The notes below the pieces were generated by a model, which saw nothing but the letters and a program-made list of their open reading frames with translations, made no database searches and was not told where the DNA came from. Positions 35,621 to 47,980 of a stretch of 64,000 bases of DNA are shown piece by piece. The position numbers were made by a program, and so were the translations under genes. The stretch is from Undaria pinnatifida (Eukaryota > Sar > Phaeophyceae > Laminariales > Alariaceae), in assembly GCA_012845835.1 (NCBI GenBank), contig JABAKD010000025.1, positions 16,377,992 through 16,441,991 on the forward strand, given 5' to 3'. Positions within the stretch are counted from its first letter, which is position 1. Every line of letters begins with the position of its first letter.

Positions 35621-36189
35621 CCATGGTTTGGGAGTTATTTTGTCACGAAACGTTTTGCCGTCGGTAATTTGTGTCGCGAAGTTGTTGGATATCGTCGGTA
35701 ACTTGTGTCACGTTATAGGTGAACCCACACTAAAAAAAAGAATTTCCAGCTGGCAAAACGAGCAGAAACAAAAACAATGCAATGAAAAGGGCAAGAAACC
35801 AAACGAACAAGTAAAAAAGTACAGCAAAGAAACTAACGCTCGAGAGTATGCCACCGCAAAATTCCAAACATTATCACGTACCGTTTGGAAATGATGCCAA
35901 TTTTGTAAATCATTCAGGCGTTGCAGCCATTAAGATTCAACATTTTTCCAAAAATCCTCCTCGACACTCGCTCGTCTCGCTCGGCACCCGTCCGCGTTCA
36001 CGTCGATGTGCGGAACGGACACGGCAGGGCGAGGGGCGTTAGAGCCGCCCCCCGAAGGCGGCGCTCGAACCAAGCTATAATCGACAGAGAATTCCAGTTC
36101 CGCGAATCGCATACTTAGGCCGAGACAAAAAACTCCTGACCAAAATACATGACACCAAGGAATGATTTGATATATATATACATTAATAA

Positions 36190-36990
36190 ACACTTCACGC
36201 ACAGGATATCACCTCATTATCTTTCAAGAGCCATCCATGCCGCTGTGTCCCCCCCCCCCCCCCGCCTCGAACGCCCCCTTCTTCCCCATCACCCGCACCT
36301 TCGCCTAGACCTAGCACCACACGTAAAACAAACCCCTCACCTAAAGCCGTCCCCCCCCCCCCCCGCCCCCCCCCCCCCGCCCCCACCTCCCACCCTCCCC
36401 CACCAACCCATCCCAACCCCACCCCCTCGAACACTCCACCCTCTCTTTACTCACTGATTGTACGGATTACCCCAGGATATACATGATAAACTGATGTATT
36501 ATTTCCAAAAATGTCACATTTATCCCCTCAAAATAATGTATAGTTTCCAGGCACATATTGAGCTGCCTCCCCCCCCCCCCCCCCCTCCCTCCCGCCCCCA
36601 ATAATATACTGGTGCCAAAACCGTCAGATTTATCCCCTCGAAAGGATTTATAGCTTACATGCACAAATTGCCCCTTTCCCCCCCCCCCCCCGCCCCCCTC
36701 CAAACCCGCTCGCTTTTGATCAAAACCAGGCCCCCCTTTCCCTTCACAGCTGTCAGATTTTGTCCCCCTCAGAAACGGGTTTTATAGTTTCCGCGCACAG
36801 ACTGACTAAAATCATCCTGTTGACCCTGATAGCTACACTGTAGTTGTAAGGGGAGTCGCCGACCTATATCCTTAATGAGGACACACAACTCGTAATGCGC
36901 GCGATCGGAGTATCACACACAGCTTGCAAAGATGAGTTTCGACGAAATCTTCGATCTCACAGCTGGAGTGTATTTTAATTTTTATAATAT
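36190..36990. repeat. C-rich dispersed repeat copy
   Basis: Same poly-C separated units and terminal block as 20300-21355, ending CTTGCAAAGATGAGTTTCGA and TCACAGCTGGAGTG. Confidence 0.85.
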
Positions 36991-37089
36991 TTATGATGCC
37001 ATTTATGTTACTGAGTCATGTCAAGATGCAAGAAAAGTTGCGAAGTTGTTCCCCCGTTATACGTGGAAAACCTATGCTTCTAATACTTT

Positions 37090-38080
37090 CGTAAAAATAT
37101 TCAATCATTACGTCAGTTAGTTGTGAATTCGACACATGACATACAATAATGTCGTTACCCATCTTTGCAAGCTGCGTGGCACCGGCCGCTGGTTTGTACA
37201 GACAGATGTACATTATCCTTTGATGTATTGCACATCATCATATTTTTAATCTTGAAAGCTGTCGGCGGCGATCTGTTGTTGCCGTCACATCGGATTATCA
37301 AGTTCCATCATCACTGGATTTCCTAGCTAGGTGCATGAATGTGGGTCTTGGACCGGTTATAACCAATGGGTTCTTCTGATGTTGTGAATTTTATGTAGAA
37401 GAACAGTTGATTCTCAGCTCAGGGCCAGCAGCACGGCTGAAGCATTTAACTCAAGACAGACGTTAAAACCCGGTGATCGAATAACATAAACAAGAGAATC
37501 GTATCATCCAGAGTTTGAGCATGTGGAAGCTCCAGAACAGAGATCAAACAAAGAAGTGGCAGATGAGTGCAATGTTAATGTTACACAGCCAATGTTAATG
37601 TTCCACAGCAGTACCAGAAACTCATTGCAAACATCGAACAAAAATATCAAGCAGGAATCCCGGGGATTGAATACTCAGCCCAGGACCATGGTCCAGCATC
37701 GCGGAACACCAAAGCCAGATATTACCACCTGGTGACCCCAATACATGAATGAACAGGGTTGTATTATCCAGAGTCCGAGCATTGTAGCTCCAGAACAAAG
37801 GCTAAACAAAGGCCAAATAAGTGATCGCTGTGTGCAATGTGTTCCACAGTCAGCAGCAGCACCAGCAATCCGTTACACGCATCGCACAATCATCCGTGTA
37901 TAAATTGACAGGCCGAAAGTGAGAGATAAAAAATGCCGGACCGCTGAACACTATGGATAAGAGATAAAACAAACACGCATCTGGGGCGAGAAATGAAGAC
38001 ACCTGTGACCACAGCCTGTCCAGAAGCTTGCTGAGGCTAAAACCTGTCACGAGTTGAGCTGGAAAGTAAGAGCGATGATT
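37090..38080. repeat. Mixed dispersed repeats
   Basis: 37090-37190 has a CAGCTG-type terminal module (ACGTCAGTTAGTTGTGAATT). 37500-37880 has an imperfect internal duplication (ATCCAGAGT, AGCTCCAGAACA, CAAACAAAG). 37850-38075 matches 3750-3965. No gene recognised. Confidence 0.55.
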
Positions 38081-38099
38081 AAAAAATATTTAAAACATA

Positions 38100-38660
38100 C
38101 CTAGGCATACTCAGTATATATAATGTATAGTTTCCACGCACATATTGAGCTGCCCCCCCCGCCCCCCCCCCCCCCCCCCCCGCCCCCCAATAATAAACTG
38201 GTGCCAAAACCGTCAGATTTATCCCCTTGAGAGGATTTATAGCTTACATGCACAAATTGCCCCCCTTCCCCCCCCCCCCCCCCCCCCCCCCCTCCAAACC
38301 CGCTCGCTTTTGATCAAAACCAGGCCCCCACGTCCTTCAAAACTCCCCCCCCCCCCTCACCGGTTATTCGACTTACAAGATGCACTTGATAAAAGGATAC
38401 ATTTCCCTCCACAGCTGTCAGATTTTGTCCCCCTCAGAAACGGGTTTTATAGTTTCAGCGCACAGACTGACTAAAATCACCCTGTTGACCCTGATAGCTA
38501 CACTGTAGTTGTAAGGGGAGTCGCCGACCTATATCCTTAATGAGGACACACAACTCGTAATGCGCGCAATCGGAGTATCACACACAGCTTGCAAAGATGA
38601 GTTTCGACGAAATCTTCGATCTTACAGCTGGAGTGTATTTTCATTTTTTATAATTTATAT
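38100..38660. repeat. C-rich dispersed repeat copy
   Basis: A shorter copy: two poly-C separated units followed by the terminal GTCAGATTTTGTCCCCCTCA block and CAGCTTGCAAAGATGAG. Confidence 0.85.
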
Positions 38661-39012
38661 TAGTCCATTCTGGGCAATATTTCCAATTACTTTTAGACCT
38701 GTAGTCATAACTTACGAAGAAATATACACAGACTATGTATTAAGATACAACCATATTCGTGATGACCGCGAAGACAAAAGGAATCGATGTTGAGCACGAG
38801 AAAGAAAAACAAATTTCTATACAAAATGCAAGTAATTACGCAAAAATGCATCGCTGGCCAATCGACCTAAATCTGTCATTTTATTCTTGGGCAAAATGAC
38901 GATTTTCTCGCGCAATTTCGTGTTGCCGGAAACGAAAGAAAAATGGCTCGCACGTTTGGACGAGACCAATCGTTTGCCGTGTTCGAATTTTATATCGCAC
39001 GGCTGGTTCATA
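38660..39012. other. No gene recognised
   Basis: Unique A/T-rich stretch between the C-rich repeat and the LTR. No domain-bearing frame. Confidence 0.4.
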
Positions 39013-39287
39013 TAATAAGATGAAGGGGCTGTTACAGACACAGGCCACTCTTTGCAGGCTTCTCTACTAGGCAGGTTCCACGTTGGTCACTCACTTGTAC
39101 TAGATAAGCTCTTGTATTAGTTCCACACACGCCACGGACGAACTGAGTAGCGTGCAATTCCGCAAGGCAAAAGCATCATCTCCTTTTTCTTATACGCACA
39201 TGCTTTCAAAGGCATGTGAAACCCTTTTATATCCAACCGTATCCCATATCTTAGGCCTTGTTAGGCTCCCAGAGGAATACCATAACA
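39013..39287 (-). repeat. 3' LTR of Gypsy copy 2
   Basis: Starts at a degenerate TAATAAGAT matching TGTTAAGAT of the partner and ends CCATAACA. Confidence 0.85.
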
Positions 39288-40429
39288 CTAACCCACCCTG
39301 ATGAGCCGTACATGCATAAATATGGAAGATTCGGGGAAGCAGGGAAGCACCGGTTCCACGGTCTAGAACATGACTCGAAGATGCGGCTCTTCACAACCTA
39401 TTCCCACACCTCTACGCTGCGAGGCTACGAAGCCTCAGGGAAAATGTTACAGTAGAAAACCTCCAACGAAAAACGGAAGAGATGAAAAATTGTACAGAAC
39501 ACTCCAGCTAATGGCGGTATCGACATGCGCGAGAGCTGTCCCTCCGCAGATTAGCGAGGAAAACGGGGGCAGAGAAAAGAGAAAACGGGCACTATGCAAA
39601 AAAATTGAAACAAAAACAAAATGCGAAAGCGCTGGGGTCGAAGGCGGAAGAGCCAAAAACCTCGCGAGCAAAACCTTAAGAGGTCGCAAAAACGTACCAG
39701 AACGCGCTACGTACGAAACCCAACTCGCGCGCGCGGAATGGACATCGTGCCCCACCCTGCGGGGACGACGTCGAAACCGGGCGGAGAATTACCAGGAAAA
39801 TCCCCCCAGGAAAACTGAATAAAATGTCAAAAGCAAAAATGAATGTCCCTCGTAGAAGCAAAATTCAAAATCGGGAAAACCGGATCAAAATACTCGAGGT
39901 CAGTGGTGGCCTGAACATCAACTAGCCACGTCCGCGCCTCGAGATTCATCTGTTCGTGATAGCGGCCGTGTGTATCGACTGAGTTGCGGTAGAACATCTG
40001 ATTGGATGATTTGAATAGAGGAACTTTCGATCTGAGGTTGCCGAGCTAGCACATAGGGATACTATTTGTGGTGCTGCGGTAGTTCGGTAGATTGTACACA
40101 CCTAAGGGTTATACATTGGACCGTAGGGGTATGTATGGTACATCGGACAAATGTCAGGTAGAACACTCTCGTATTGTTGCTAGAGGTCGAATTAACGGCT
40201 TATTGCCGTGATCGGTATGTTGCATTGGTCCGATTGTGTGCATCTTTCCGAAGTGGCGTGGGAGCTCGCAGCCTTTGCGCTCGCCCCACTCGTTCACTCC
40301 ACTTCCCGGCCTGTCTCTCCAGACCAAGGTCTCATTAATACAATATCTCTTTCTCCAGAAGTCACGGATTTACCAACATAATCTACGTTACTTTGCATCC
40401 CGCGTGAAACTGGTCTACCCTGGCGGTGT

Positions 40430-41765
40430 TGAAGGCACCAGGAACCTTGAACACCTCCTGTCGAATTCGTGTAGTGAGCCGGAGAGAGCGGTAGCTTGAT
40501 CGGTCCCGGGTCGTCTAGAAAACGTACCAAATGTTCCCCGTCGGTGGATGTGCGAGCGCTGATTTTCCCAAGCCACCAGAAGCCGTCATCGGCTTTGTAC
40601 AAAAAAACTGGGCCCCATTGGGGAGCACCGTGGTGCTGTAGTGGCGTAACCAGTTAGCGCGCGGCACGCAGCCGTAGCCAGGTGCCAAAAACGTTCGCCG
40701 TTTGCACGGGAAAGCTCCTGTTGTGCAGCTCCAATACGCATCTGACGATATAGGCGGTTTGTTCGACGGTGTTGGTTCGGAGTGCCAGCCCAGTAGAGCG
40801 AGATCTGCTGGCGTGTGAGCTGCAGGTTCATCTGCCGTTCCCACGACGGACGGGAGGACCCAGTCCAATGCATCTCCTACATGACCGCGATAGCCCCACC
40901 CCTGCCACGGACCGATTGATGGCCGATGATCCGTTCCGCCTCTAGCCGGTGGAGGGGCGCCGACACGTCGTCTTGGGTCACGTGGTATGGGGGGGATTTT
41001 TTCGTAAAATTGTTGAGCACGTACTGCGTCAACCCATCCGGAAGAATACTTGGGCATGTCGCCGCGGTCGTAGGGGTTGGTGCAGGACTTGCAGCGCTCG
41101 ACAGGAGACGCGGCGGTGCGCATCCGCGCCGGGCATATCTGTGGAGAGGCCCAAGTAGAGGAGCTTATCCCCGAGAGGGGAAACGTTCGAGGTGTGTCGT
41201 TAGCAGGGCAGGGGGCGGCGGCAAGGACCTTGTAGGGGCCCGTCCAATTTAGCGCGAATTTGGTCTTGGCACCTTTGCATCCGTGCCGGCTTTCGCACCT
41301 TCGCGAATAGTGGAGGCCGTATTATACAGCCAAACCCAATGAGCCACAACGAAGTTGGGGACCTGGCGCAAAGCGTCCGAAAGGGCTGAATTTCGCCGTT
41401 CCACACGGGAAACTGTTAAGGCATGCATCTCGCGAACAACATCGTCGGCGCGCTGTTGGCGTTCCGACGCCAGGTTGCAGTATACAAGGTGGTCGCAGGC
41501 CAGGCTCTGATGGCCGGCGACCCCGGAGAGGTCGAAAATAGTGAGGGAGGCGCGGGCGCCTGCCCATGTGAACCTCGTGGGGGGCCAGGCCAGTGGCGGC
41601 ACTGACCGAATTGTTGTAGGCGAACTCCACGTGCGGCAACTGCGTATCCCGATCGTCTTGGTGTTCGTTGACGACCATATCCAGTATTTGGGCCATTGTG
41701 TGGTTAACGCGCTCCACACCACCGTTACGGCTTGGATGGTAGGAGCTGGTGGCGAAGAAGCTCAT
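40430..41765 (-). pseudogene. Integrase core end, GPY, chromodomain-like and Tudor-like region, frameshifted
   Basis: Blocks across frames: SSYHPSRNGGVERVNHTMAQ with the catalytic Glu, FAYNNSVSAATGLAPHEVHM, then VWLYNTASTIREGAKAGTDA, then QISLYWAGTPNQHRRTNRLY, then FWWLGKISAR and HLVRFLDDPGPIKLPL. Each lines up with copy 1, but at least three frame changes separate them. Confidence 0.8.
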
Positions 41766-43136
41766 ATACGACGTGGGAAAGCTTGGCGCAGAACTGGAGG
41801 CCGTTGTCCGAGAAGATGCTACGTGGACACTCCCAAAGGGGGATGTACGGGTTGATCAGGATGTTGGCCGTGGCTTCAGCGTAAATTCAGCGGCGGTGAC
41901 GGCGAACATGTTCGCACGACGGCGAAAGCGGTCGGTGAAAGAAAAATATACCTGGTAGGTGTTACGCCGGGGCGTGACCGGCAATGGCCCAAAGTTGTCC
42001 ACGCTTATCGCAATGCTCGGCCAAGGAGTGAGGGGAATCGAATTGACGGGCTATCCAACCGTCAGTCGCAGTGTCTTCCTCGCGTGGCACTTCAAGCAAT
42101 GGCGCAACCACCAGCGGGTGCATATGCTCATTCCTATCCATCACTAGAAACGCTCGAGCATGCGAAGTGAGCGTGTCGTGCCTAGATGGCAGGAACCAGT
42201 GGAATGGCATGCTTGCATGATCCAAGGGCGCATGAGTAGCGGCACGTAAATACGGATTGGTTCGTCCCCCAAAAGGCAAGCCGCGCGCCCCGCAGGCCGT
42301 AAGGAGTGGGCCGGGGTTAGACTACGGACGAATAGGACAATGTCCTCGTCGGTAGTATGGAGGCGGCCTTTGCCAGCGAGCTCCTGGATGTCCGAGGATG
42401 GGCGTCGCCGGTGCGAGGGGAAACGCGCTAAGATGTCGGTGGACAAGGCCAACGGCCGGCCGCCAAGAATGTTTTGTATGGCGGCGTAGCACGTAGGCTC
42501 TGCACGCCGCTCTATCTCCCAATCGGCGTGCGAACAACGAGCAGCGGAATCACCAAAGCGTAGATCGGCAGCAGCGCCGAGGGCGTCCAAATCGGCCGTA
42601 AGGGTGGAGGGGGATTCCGAAAGGGTCGAGAGCCCTAACAGCGGGAGACCCAAAGGCTTCGATCGGTCGTGGTCAGACGGGATGGGTACCGTCGGGATAG
42701 GCGTTGGGGTTCGAGATGCGCTCGGGGCGGCAGCCAAAGGCAGCCGAGGGCGCGGAACGCGCGGCGGAGAGTCGACCCGAGAGGAAGACGTCTGCGGAAC
42801 CCTGTCGGGTCCGAAACCATAGTCAAGAGCAGGCTGCGCGGCACCGCCCGCAGTGGCTGTTCTTCGGCGCGTCCGAGTGGAGATGCGGTCCGTAGGCGGC
42901 AGTGCCACTGAAGCCTCTGATGGGGACGTAGGGGCCCGCGGGAGTAAGTCTGACGGAGTAGCCACGGAGGGACTGATTCTACGGCAGCCCCCCCCCCAAA
43001 ACCAGCGATTTTGTTTACCGGACGTTACATGGCGCTGCTCGACACAAGGAAGGATACTATTGAAAAAAAAAATGTCCGTATATTGTCTTGTGTGCAAAGG
43101 TCTAACGATCGACGACGTCGGGGTGTCGGTGGACAC
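41766..43136 (-). pseudogene. Low-complexity region and integrase zinc-binding end, copy 2
   Basis: A 330-codon frame (43136-42144) runs from a Pro/Ser/Ala-rich part through ARCSHADWEIERRAEPTCYA to RIYVPLLMRPWIMQACHSTG and CHLGTTRSLRML, the integrase zinc-binding start. The first part of the frame (above about 42971) is MITE sequence. The catalytic core between 41766 and 42140 is broken by frameshifts, one of them the TACCTGGTA insertion. Confidence 0.75.
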
Positions 43137-43223
43137 CGTATTTCAGGAGATACGGTCGGGAGCTGGTTTTGAAATCGACGATTTCGGTAAAGAAAAGTTG
43201 GGGCGGCTACCGTACAACGACTC
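42971..43223. mobile_element. 253-bp MITE with 4-bp target duplication, copy 2
   Basis: GAGG lies on both sides (42967-42970 and 43224-43227). The ends GACTGATTCTACGGCAGCC and, reverse-complemented, GAGTCGTTGTACGGTAGCC are inverted repeats. Internal CTTGTGTGCAAAG and GACACCGTATTTC match copy 1 at 25475-25726. Confidence 0.88.
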
Positions 43224-43540
43224 GAGGGCACCGCGAAAACCTGAGTGAAAGTGGCGTCGGCGGCATGCCAAAGTGGCGCGCGGCCGAGGCGGTCATCACC
43301 GATACCAACGAAAGCAGAAACACGGGCGTCGAATCTCCCGGTGGGAGAAAAAAAGTCGTCAATCCTCATACGTGGTCCGTGTGCGCGAAAATCGCGAAAA
43401 TCAGTGGAGGTGAGGGTGAGCCCACCCAAGACGGCGATATCGGGTTGGGGCACCAGCCCACCCAAGCCAATGCCGGGGACCGTTGTGGAGGGGGCGCGCA
43501 GACCGCAAGCCCTCCCGAGTCATGCCGATTAAGCCATATA

Positions 43541-43811
43541 TGTTAAGATTAAGGGGCTGTTACAGACACAGGCCACCCTTTGCAGGTTTCTCTACTAGGC
43601 AGGTTCCACGTTGGTCACTCACTTGCACTAGATAAGCTCTTGTATTAGTACCACACACGCCACGGACGAACTGAGTAGCGTGCAATTCCACGAGGCAAAA
43701 GCATCACCCCCTTTTTTCTATACGCACATGCTTTCAAAGGCATGTGAAACCCTTTTATATCCAACCGTATCCCATATCTTGCGCCCTAGGCTCCACGAGC
43801 AATACATAACA
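43541..43811 (-). repeat. 5' LTR of Gypsy copy 2
   Basis: Starts TGTTAAGATTAAGGGG and ends ATACATAACA in plus-strand reading. Confidence 0.88.
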
Positions 43812-44956
43812 CTTAGCTGTTTAGTATAACCAGGAGCAAACGACCTTCACGACTCACTCGTGTACTTGCCCGTATCTCCGTATTTTCTTTTTTTTCTTAC
43901 TTAGAAAAAAGGCTGGCGGCCAATAACCAGAGCTCTCCGAATCAGTGCTCAGAATTTGGGTGTGAAAAGTGCAACACCCAGGGGAACCTGGGCTGGGTTA
44001 TACATACGTTTTTCTGCATGTAAGAGACAATTAACCTTTTTTTTCGATTTTAAAAATGACATTGTCAAAAGATGCGCACAGCGCTTGTTTTGTCGTTTTG
44101 ACGGTGTCTCCAGATATAGATTTTCGAACATCCCAACACACTGCGTAAAATTTACCTTGGTGCGGGGGATATTGGACTTGTGGCTGATAGACCATGATGT
44201 AATGTTCCCATCAAGAAACCTGGGGATGGACCAGGATGTCCCCTGACGAGAGGGGGTACCTTACCACTAATTATTCGAGAATTTGCTTGCCGGTTGTGTG
44301 GCCGACCCTCGGTTTGCTGCGACCGACACATTATTAGATGGACGTTCGCATTTCGCGCTCATGGCCTCTGGCGGCTCCTCGGAGGGCTGACAACACTTAT
44401 TTCTAGAGGTACCAAACGGGATCAGACCCGGGTTGGATCAGGTCCCGGGTAGGATGAGGTGTTAGAAGTGCATATTACTGTGTGTGCGCATGTGATCAAT
44501 GAAACGTGCCGAAATGCAAGTATTTGGTCAATAAAGGGTATCTCAAGAATAAATGCTAAGGTCTACTGCCTGACGACCACATGCTGCTGTATACAGTAGC
44601 ACGAAACGTTCAAGTGCTCTTCTTCCAGTTACCTGTTGTCGATCAAACGTCAAGCTCTACTGCCTGACGACCACATCATTATGCTCTTGCAGCACAACGG
44701 TCAAATACACTTCTCTCAGTTACCATCCAGGCATCGTGAAGATATCTCTCTCGCGTCACGTGGACGACAACCTATCCTGAGTGCTACCAGGTACAGTGTG
44801 GTACAGGACACTTCGTAAAAAACAGGATTACTGGCTCGGGCTGGGTTTCTTACTCAAGAAAGGGTGCGTTCTACAAAACTTCAGTATAACGGCTCCTGAT
44901 TTTCTTATTTTCCAGTAAAGAGCAGCCTGGCTTTCTCATCCCACCCACGTTACCAT
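43812..44956. other. No gene recognised
   Basis: Contains a short inverted pair (CCCAGGGGAACCTGGGCTGGG) and a TACCAGGTA at 44785-44793. The 44560-44800 part repeats CTACTGCCTGACGACCACAT twice. No coding signature. Confidence 0.45.
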
Positions 44957-45088
<132 letters not shown>

Positions 45089-45344
45089 AGCACTGCTGCT
45101 GCTACTGCTACAGCGATGCTGGCCCTGAACCGAGCTGCCATCCACGCTTCTGGACTATGGGCCAGATCTCCGGGGTAAACAATGTCAGGAGACGGGGACT
45201 TTGACCCTTTGATAGACGCCGTCAAGGAACACGCCTTGACAGACGGCCTTGACGGAAAAGCCCGGGGACACCACAAGTCCCCTTTTTGGGGGGTGGAGGA
45301 TACCGAAAAGAGGCGCCCAATGCGGAGCACGTGTGATTATTTAT

Positions 45345-45430
45345 ATTATTTTTCTAAAATCGTCAGCTGTGAGTTAGACTAAGTTAGGGTCAATACTCAT
45401 CTTTGTAAACTGAGTAATAAGCCAGCCGCT
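45345..45430. repeat. CAGCTG terminal module
   Basis: CGTCAGCTGTGAGTTAGACT followed by GGGTCAATACTCATCTTTGT, as in the copies at 30945 and 31470. Confidence 0.7.
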
Positions 45431-45607
45431 CGTGTTTACAGAGACGCAATTAAATGAGTATGACGTTTAATCCGCCACCACAGCGAAAGCCCGCGCGACA
45501 TCGCACCGTCTATCTCCTTTTGCTGCCGCTGCTAGCGATAGTTACTGGCTGGGGTTGTGTGCTCAGTAATGGTTTACCACCATATTTCGTTGTTGTTACT
45601 GTTGGCC

Positions 45608-45700
45608 TGTTAACGCCTTTACTGGTGGAAACTCGTTTAGGGATAAATCACTTGGAATTAGTATAGGGAGGGGTTAAAGAGTTCTAAACGGATAAAAGGC
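45608..45700. mobile_element. TTAA-type (piggyBac-like) MITE, degenerate copy
   Basis: TTAACGCCTTTACTGGTGGA at the left and CACTTGGAATTAGTATAGGG internally match 31745-31834. The right end is degraded. Confidence 0.6.
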
Positions 45701-46089
45701 TCAACACCCCCTCCTGCCCGACGCACAACTAGCGTCGGTGCAAAGCGGCATCCGGGTCATGGCGAGCTAAAAGCGTGTGCATCTTTCATACGCCGCTCTG
45801 TCCCCCCCACCCCCCAACCCGCTGGCCGATTATTCTCTCCACCGAGGAAGGCAATGATGCCGGGTTTGGGGGTTTGGTTTTGGGGTTTTGGTCTCCACAT
45901 GAAGAAGATTCATGACGGCTGCTGTCAATGTGCGTGGCTTTGGTTGGTTTGTAGGAAACACACTTCATTTATGCGCACAACAATCACGGGATACCTATAT
46001 TGCAGGTACCGGCTATCAAAGGGACCTTGTTCCCAGGGCCAAAGGGATCTCGTTCCCAGGGCCAACAGACACCAACAGCAATCTCGCGC

Positions 46090-47160
46090 GTGAATAAAGT
46101 CGGAAATTAACACCACAGTCGGTGACGGTAAACCCAGCGCCGTCGCCTTCCCGCGCGCACAGCGAAAAAAACAATAAAATGAAACCGCTGTCCGCAAAAG
46201 TAACCCATAACAGTCTCGTGTGCGAGTAACGTAAAAAACACCCACCACAGTCTGGAAAGACTCAAAAGTAACCGAAAACAGTTCCGTTTGCGAAATGACG
46301 TCAAAACTACAACGAAGGCCGGAAAAACAGACAACCCATTTCCGGAGAAGTAACCGGCGACAGTCCGTTTTCGCGATTTATCGTCGAAAACCACGACGAA
46401 TGCCGGAAAAACACGAACTCGAACCTTCCGCCAGGCTCTGGGCAATAGTGCCACGTGCGACCAACGTCAAAAGCTACAACCACAACCACAGCTTCTAAAC
46501 AAAAAAACGGGTTTCAGTCTTCAGACAACAGTCCCCAGACCCAACTAACGCCAAAAACCACCACGGCAGCTGAAGCAAGACGGATGTGAGCCCTTTCTTC
46601 CAGGCTTTCGACAGCAGTCTCGTGTGCGAACAACGTCAAAAACTACCACAGACTGAAAAACGCTGACAGAATCCAGCCTCCCCCCCAGGACTTCGGTCCA
46701 TTTGGCGCACCAGGCGATAGACTTCCGAACTAACCGATAAAACTCACGTGTGCGAGTAACGTAAAACCACGAATAAGGCCGGAAGAAGACGAATTTCAGT
46801 TTTGTCCTCCAGGCTTTAAACAACAGTCCCGTGGCTTAATCACGTCCCAAACTACCACCTACAGCCGGAAAAAGGACGAATTTCAGCCCTTCCGTCAGGC
46901 TTTCGGTTATGTTGGTAGACCAAGCGATAGCAGCGAGAAGCAACCAATAACTTGTTGTGTTGAACAACGACAAACACCACACGACCAGGGTCGGGATAAT
47001 ACGGTTTAACCGCTGGTCGCAAATGTAACCGACAACAATCCCCTATGCGAGTGACGTCAAAAAACACCACAGCCAAAGAAAAAAAAACGACTTTCAGCCT
47101 TTTTCCACCAGGCTTTCGGCTATTTGGTTCACCAAACGGAAGCCGCTTCCCGCGACGTCC
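46090..47160. repeat. Degenerate tandem repeats of about 90-110 bp
   Basis: At least eight units with CACGTGTGCGAGTAACGT or CTCGTGTGCGA, AACNACCAC, GCCGGAAAAA and CCAGGCTTTCGG in order. Short frames across it are not conserved between units. Confidence 0.7.
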
Positions 47161-47980
47161 GCGCATAGGGCACACCACGGCTGCCAAAAAAAGGTTAAAA
47201 AGAAAAGAAAAGAAAAAAATAATGTCGATCGCTCGCCCACCGTAACATAAATTTGTGCGCGGGTCATGCCTGCGCTTCGTGAGACGCCCGATGAGAGGCG
47301 AGCTGTGCGATAAGACGGCCAAAAAACAGAAAAACAAACAATACGACGGCGGAATAGGGGAGAAATAAGGTGCTCGTGGGTAACACAAAAAAAAACGAAA
47401 CGAAAACTCACGTACAGAAACACTACAGAGAGGCAATGCGGCATAGGGGGGAAAGAGGGCGTGGGCAGGTAGGCGGTGAAGGTGGTGAACGCATTTGAGT
47501 AGGGATGTAACTTGGCTGACTGTAAAAGGGCAACTATTTGTATCAGCTGGCCAAGTATTACAGTTACTTCCAAGCGGTAATTTGCGGTGTCCGGCGTTTT
47601 TTCATCTGACTGCGGCGTTCGTGGCTCAACGCGTGGTGTCTAATTAATCATACAAACTAAGCCAGTTAGTCGCCACCTAAGTTTTAACTAACCGTGAAGA
47701 CCAGCCAACCCACGGACCTAACGACATAGCACCCGCAAGAGAATACACCCCTTGGGACGAATTCCGAGCCGGTTTTCTCCAAACCAATAAAGGCACACAC
47801 AACGAAAATGGTGGCTTCGGAGACTAGGCGGTTTCATTCCGAGGTGGACACGGCCGATTCCGTCACTGTGCGGGCACGAAACATCTGCGATTGGCTGAAA
47901 AGTCAATTTTAGATCGCGGGAAAAACAACGCAGAGTGCACAGCCTGTGCGGATGTCATGTAGGAGTGCGGTGCAACTTAC
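47160..47980. other. Downstream of the last recognised GTPase exon
   Basis: No further exon could be assigned. If the strong GTAAGT after exon 10 is not used, the frame stops at 47911-47909. 47545-47575 has a short dispersed repeat (GGCCAAGTATTACAGTTACT) also seen near 48645 and 58430. Confidence 0.4.

Larger units (their letters stand above)
32174..36172. repeat. 4-kb dispersed repeat, copy B
   Basis: Collinear with copy A (21356-25245) including hairpin end, tRNA-like segment, GTT stretch and internal tandem duplication (34690-35620). Differences include a roughly 110-bp insertion near 34545-34660 and the absence of TACCTGGTA present in A at 22165. Confidence 0.85.
39013..43811 (-). mobile_element. 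Ty3/Gypsy-type LTR retroelement, copy 2, without recognisable reverse transcriptase
   Basis: Direct LTRs at 39013-39287 and 43541-43811 share most of their length (GTTCCACGTTGGTCACTCAC, ACGCACATGCTTTCAAAGGC). They are largely unlike those of copy 1 beyond TGTTAA ends. The interior has the same order as copy 1: low-complexity region, integrase, GPY, chromodomain-like and Tudor-like tail, all frameshifted, again without reverse transcriptase. The outer flanks show no matching target duplication. A 253-bp MITE (42971-43223) and a TACCTGGTA (41949) interrupt the coding part. 39288-40290 is mostly non-coding. Confidence 0.88.
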
